A stretch of DNA of 64,000 bases from DASRAA01 sp963814165 (GTDB taxonomy: Bacteria > Acidobacteriota > Terriglobia > Terriglobales > Acidobacteriaceae), in NCBI GenBank assembly GCA_963814165.1, contig CAWFBW010000017.1, positions 124,001-188,000 on the forward strand, written 5' to 3'. The notes under the pieces are model-generated. The model searched no databases and had not been told where the DNA came from. It saw only the letters and a program-made list of their open reading frames with translations. Shown here piece by piece: positions 63,578 to 64,000 of this stretch. Every line of letters begins with the position of its first letter. The stretch's first letter is position 1. The position numbers were made by a program, and so were the translations under genes.

Positions 63578-64000
63578 ATGGCACAAATTTTTCATCGTAG
63601 TGCGAACAGCGTTTCGCGTCTGTCGATTGCTCGGGGTGCTGATCATAGTGACGGTGTTGCTGGGCGCTGCGTGGGAAATGCAGCGGGCGCCGTACGTGAC
63701 CTACCAGGGCGTGCATCAGGCGCAGCCGGTACCGTTCAGCCATCAGCACCATAACGAAGGATTGGGGATCGACTGCCGGTACTGCCATACGTCGGTGGAG
63801 CAGTCGAGTTTTGCCGGGATCCCCCCGACCAAGACGTGCATGAACTGCCACTCGCAGATCTGGACGAATGCGGCGCTGCTGGAGCCGGTGCGGGAAAGCT
63901 ACCGGACGGGCCAGTCGCTGATGTGGACGCGGGTCGATTACCTGCCGGATTACGTTTACTTCAATCACAGCATTCACTTGAACAAGGGCGTGGGCTGCGC
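63578..64000 (+). CDS. Multihaem c-type cytochrome, ActA-like, 5' part (frame break; runs off the window end)
   Basis: This is the start of an exported or membrane-anchored multihaem cytochrome resembling the ActA subunit of alternative complex III (quinol:electron acceptor oxidoreductase). The N-terminus MAQIFHRSANSVSRLSI is typical of that subunit. A membrane helix follows (VLIIVTVLLGAAW), then PVPFSHQHHNEGLGIDCRYC and haem sites CRYCH and CMNCH. YVYFNHSIHLNKGVGC leads to a third. The frame breaks at a GGGG run (63633-63636): with three G the reading continues as SIARVLIIVTV. A GTG at 63600 in the downstream frame is an alternative start but gives an unfamiliar N-terminus. The window ends inside the gene. 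Confidence 0.85.

Overview
The window is GC-rich, gene-dense bacterial chromosome with no phage or plasmid backbone. Gene content fits an Acidobacteriota genome, probably class Terriglobia: a PEP-CTERM protein, an ATP-dependent PEP carboxykinase, an S1C/HtrA protease, an Amt/PII cluster next to an outer-membrane porin, the start of a multihaem cytochrome resembling ActA of alternative complex III, selA, and many dispersed hairpin repeats between and inside genes. The taxonomic call is an inference from gene families, not from a marker tree.

Layout. 1-6 kb (all minus): gyrB 5' part, mscL with a zinc-ribbon tail, a small membrane protein, pckA, an unknown gene, an HtrA-type protease and coaE. 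6-9.6 kb: a PEP-CTERM protein and a secreted beta-propeller protein (plus), then a DUF4442 thioesterase-like gene. 10-17.4 kb (minus): a probable nitrogen/ion cluster in the order LysR regulator, porin, two 60-aa membrane proteins, Amt, TPR protein, small membrane protein, CPA2 antiporter, PII. 17.8-31.7 kb: mixed accessory genes, including a GH5-like glycosidase, a tandem TPR protein with a membrane paralogue of its N-terminal module, an aldo/keto reductase, a methyltransferase, a lipid-kinase-like protein, TonB, PsiF, efp and two SYLF genes flanking an efp remnant. 31.9-42 kb: acyP, apt, a PIN/Phd toxin-antitoxin pair, purN, two alpha/beta hydrolases, a PolB-like exonuclease, ruvB, a BI-1 protein and two FtsX/MacB-type permeases. 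42-48 kb: a housekeeping block, ispE, tRNA-Gln, prs, ctc/rplY, pth, rpsF, rpsR, rplI. 48-56 kb: a flavin disulfide oxidoreductase, DUF4126, and an ECF sigma, anti-sigma, DUF4097 and PDZ operon. 56-64 kb: recG, GNAT, selA, small genes, a cold-shock protein, acpS and the truncated cytochrome gene.

Two features stand out. First, a family of roughly 35-46 bp hairpins has near-constant ends and a CAAAA-type loop but a different self-complementary stem in each copy. Copies are scattered through the second half of the window, and three lie head to tail and in frame inside selA. Second, a 129-bp palindromic element sits in the loop of another palindrome between rpsF and rpsR, flanked by a TTTA duplication.

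Caution on sequence quality: eight otherwise well-formed genes (amt, porin, LysR, GH5, TPR, second SYLF, recG, actA-like) are broken by single-base shifts. In nearly all, adding or removing one base in a short run restores the frame, so sequencing indels are the likeliest cause. These genes are annotated at full length with the break noted.
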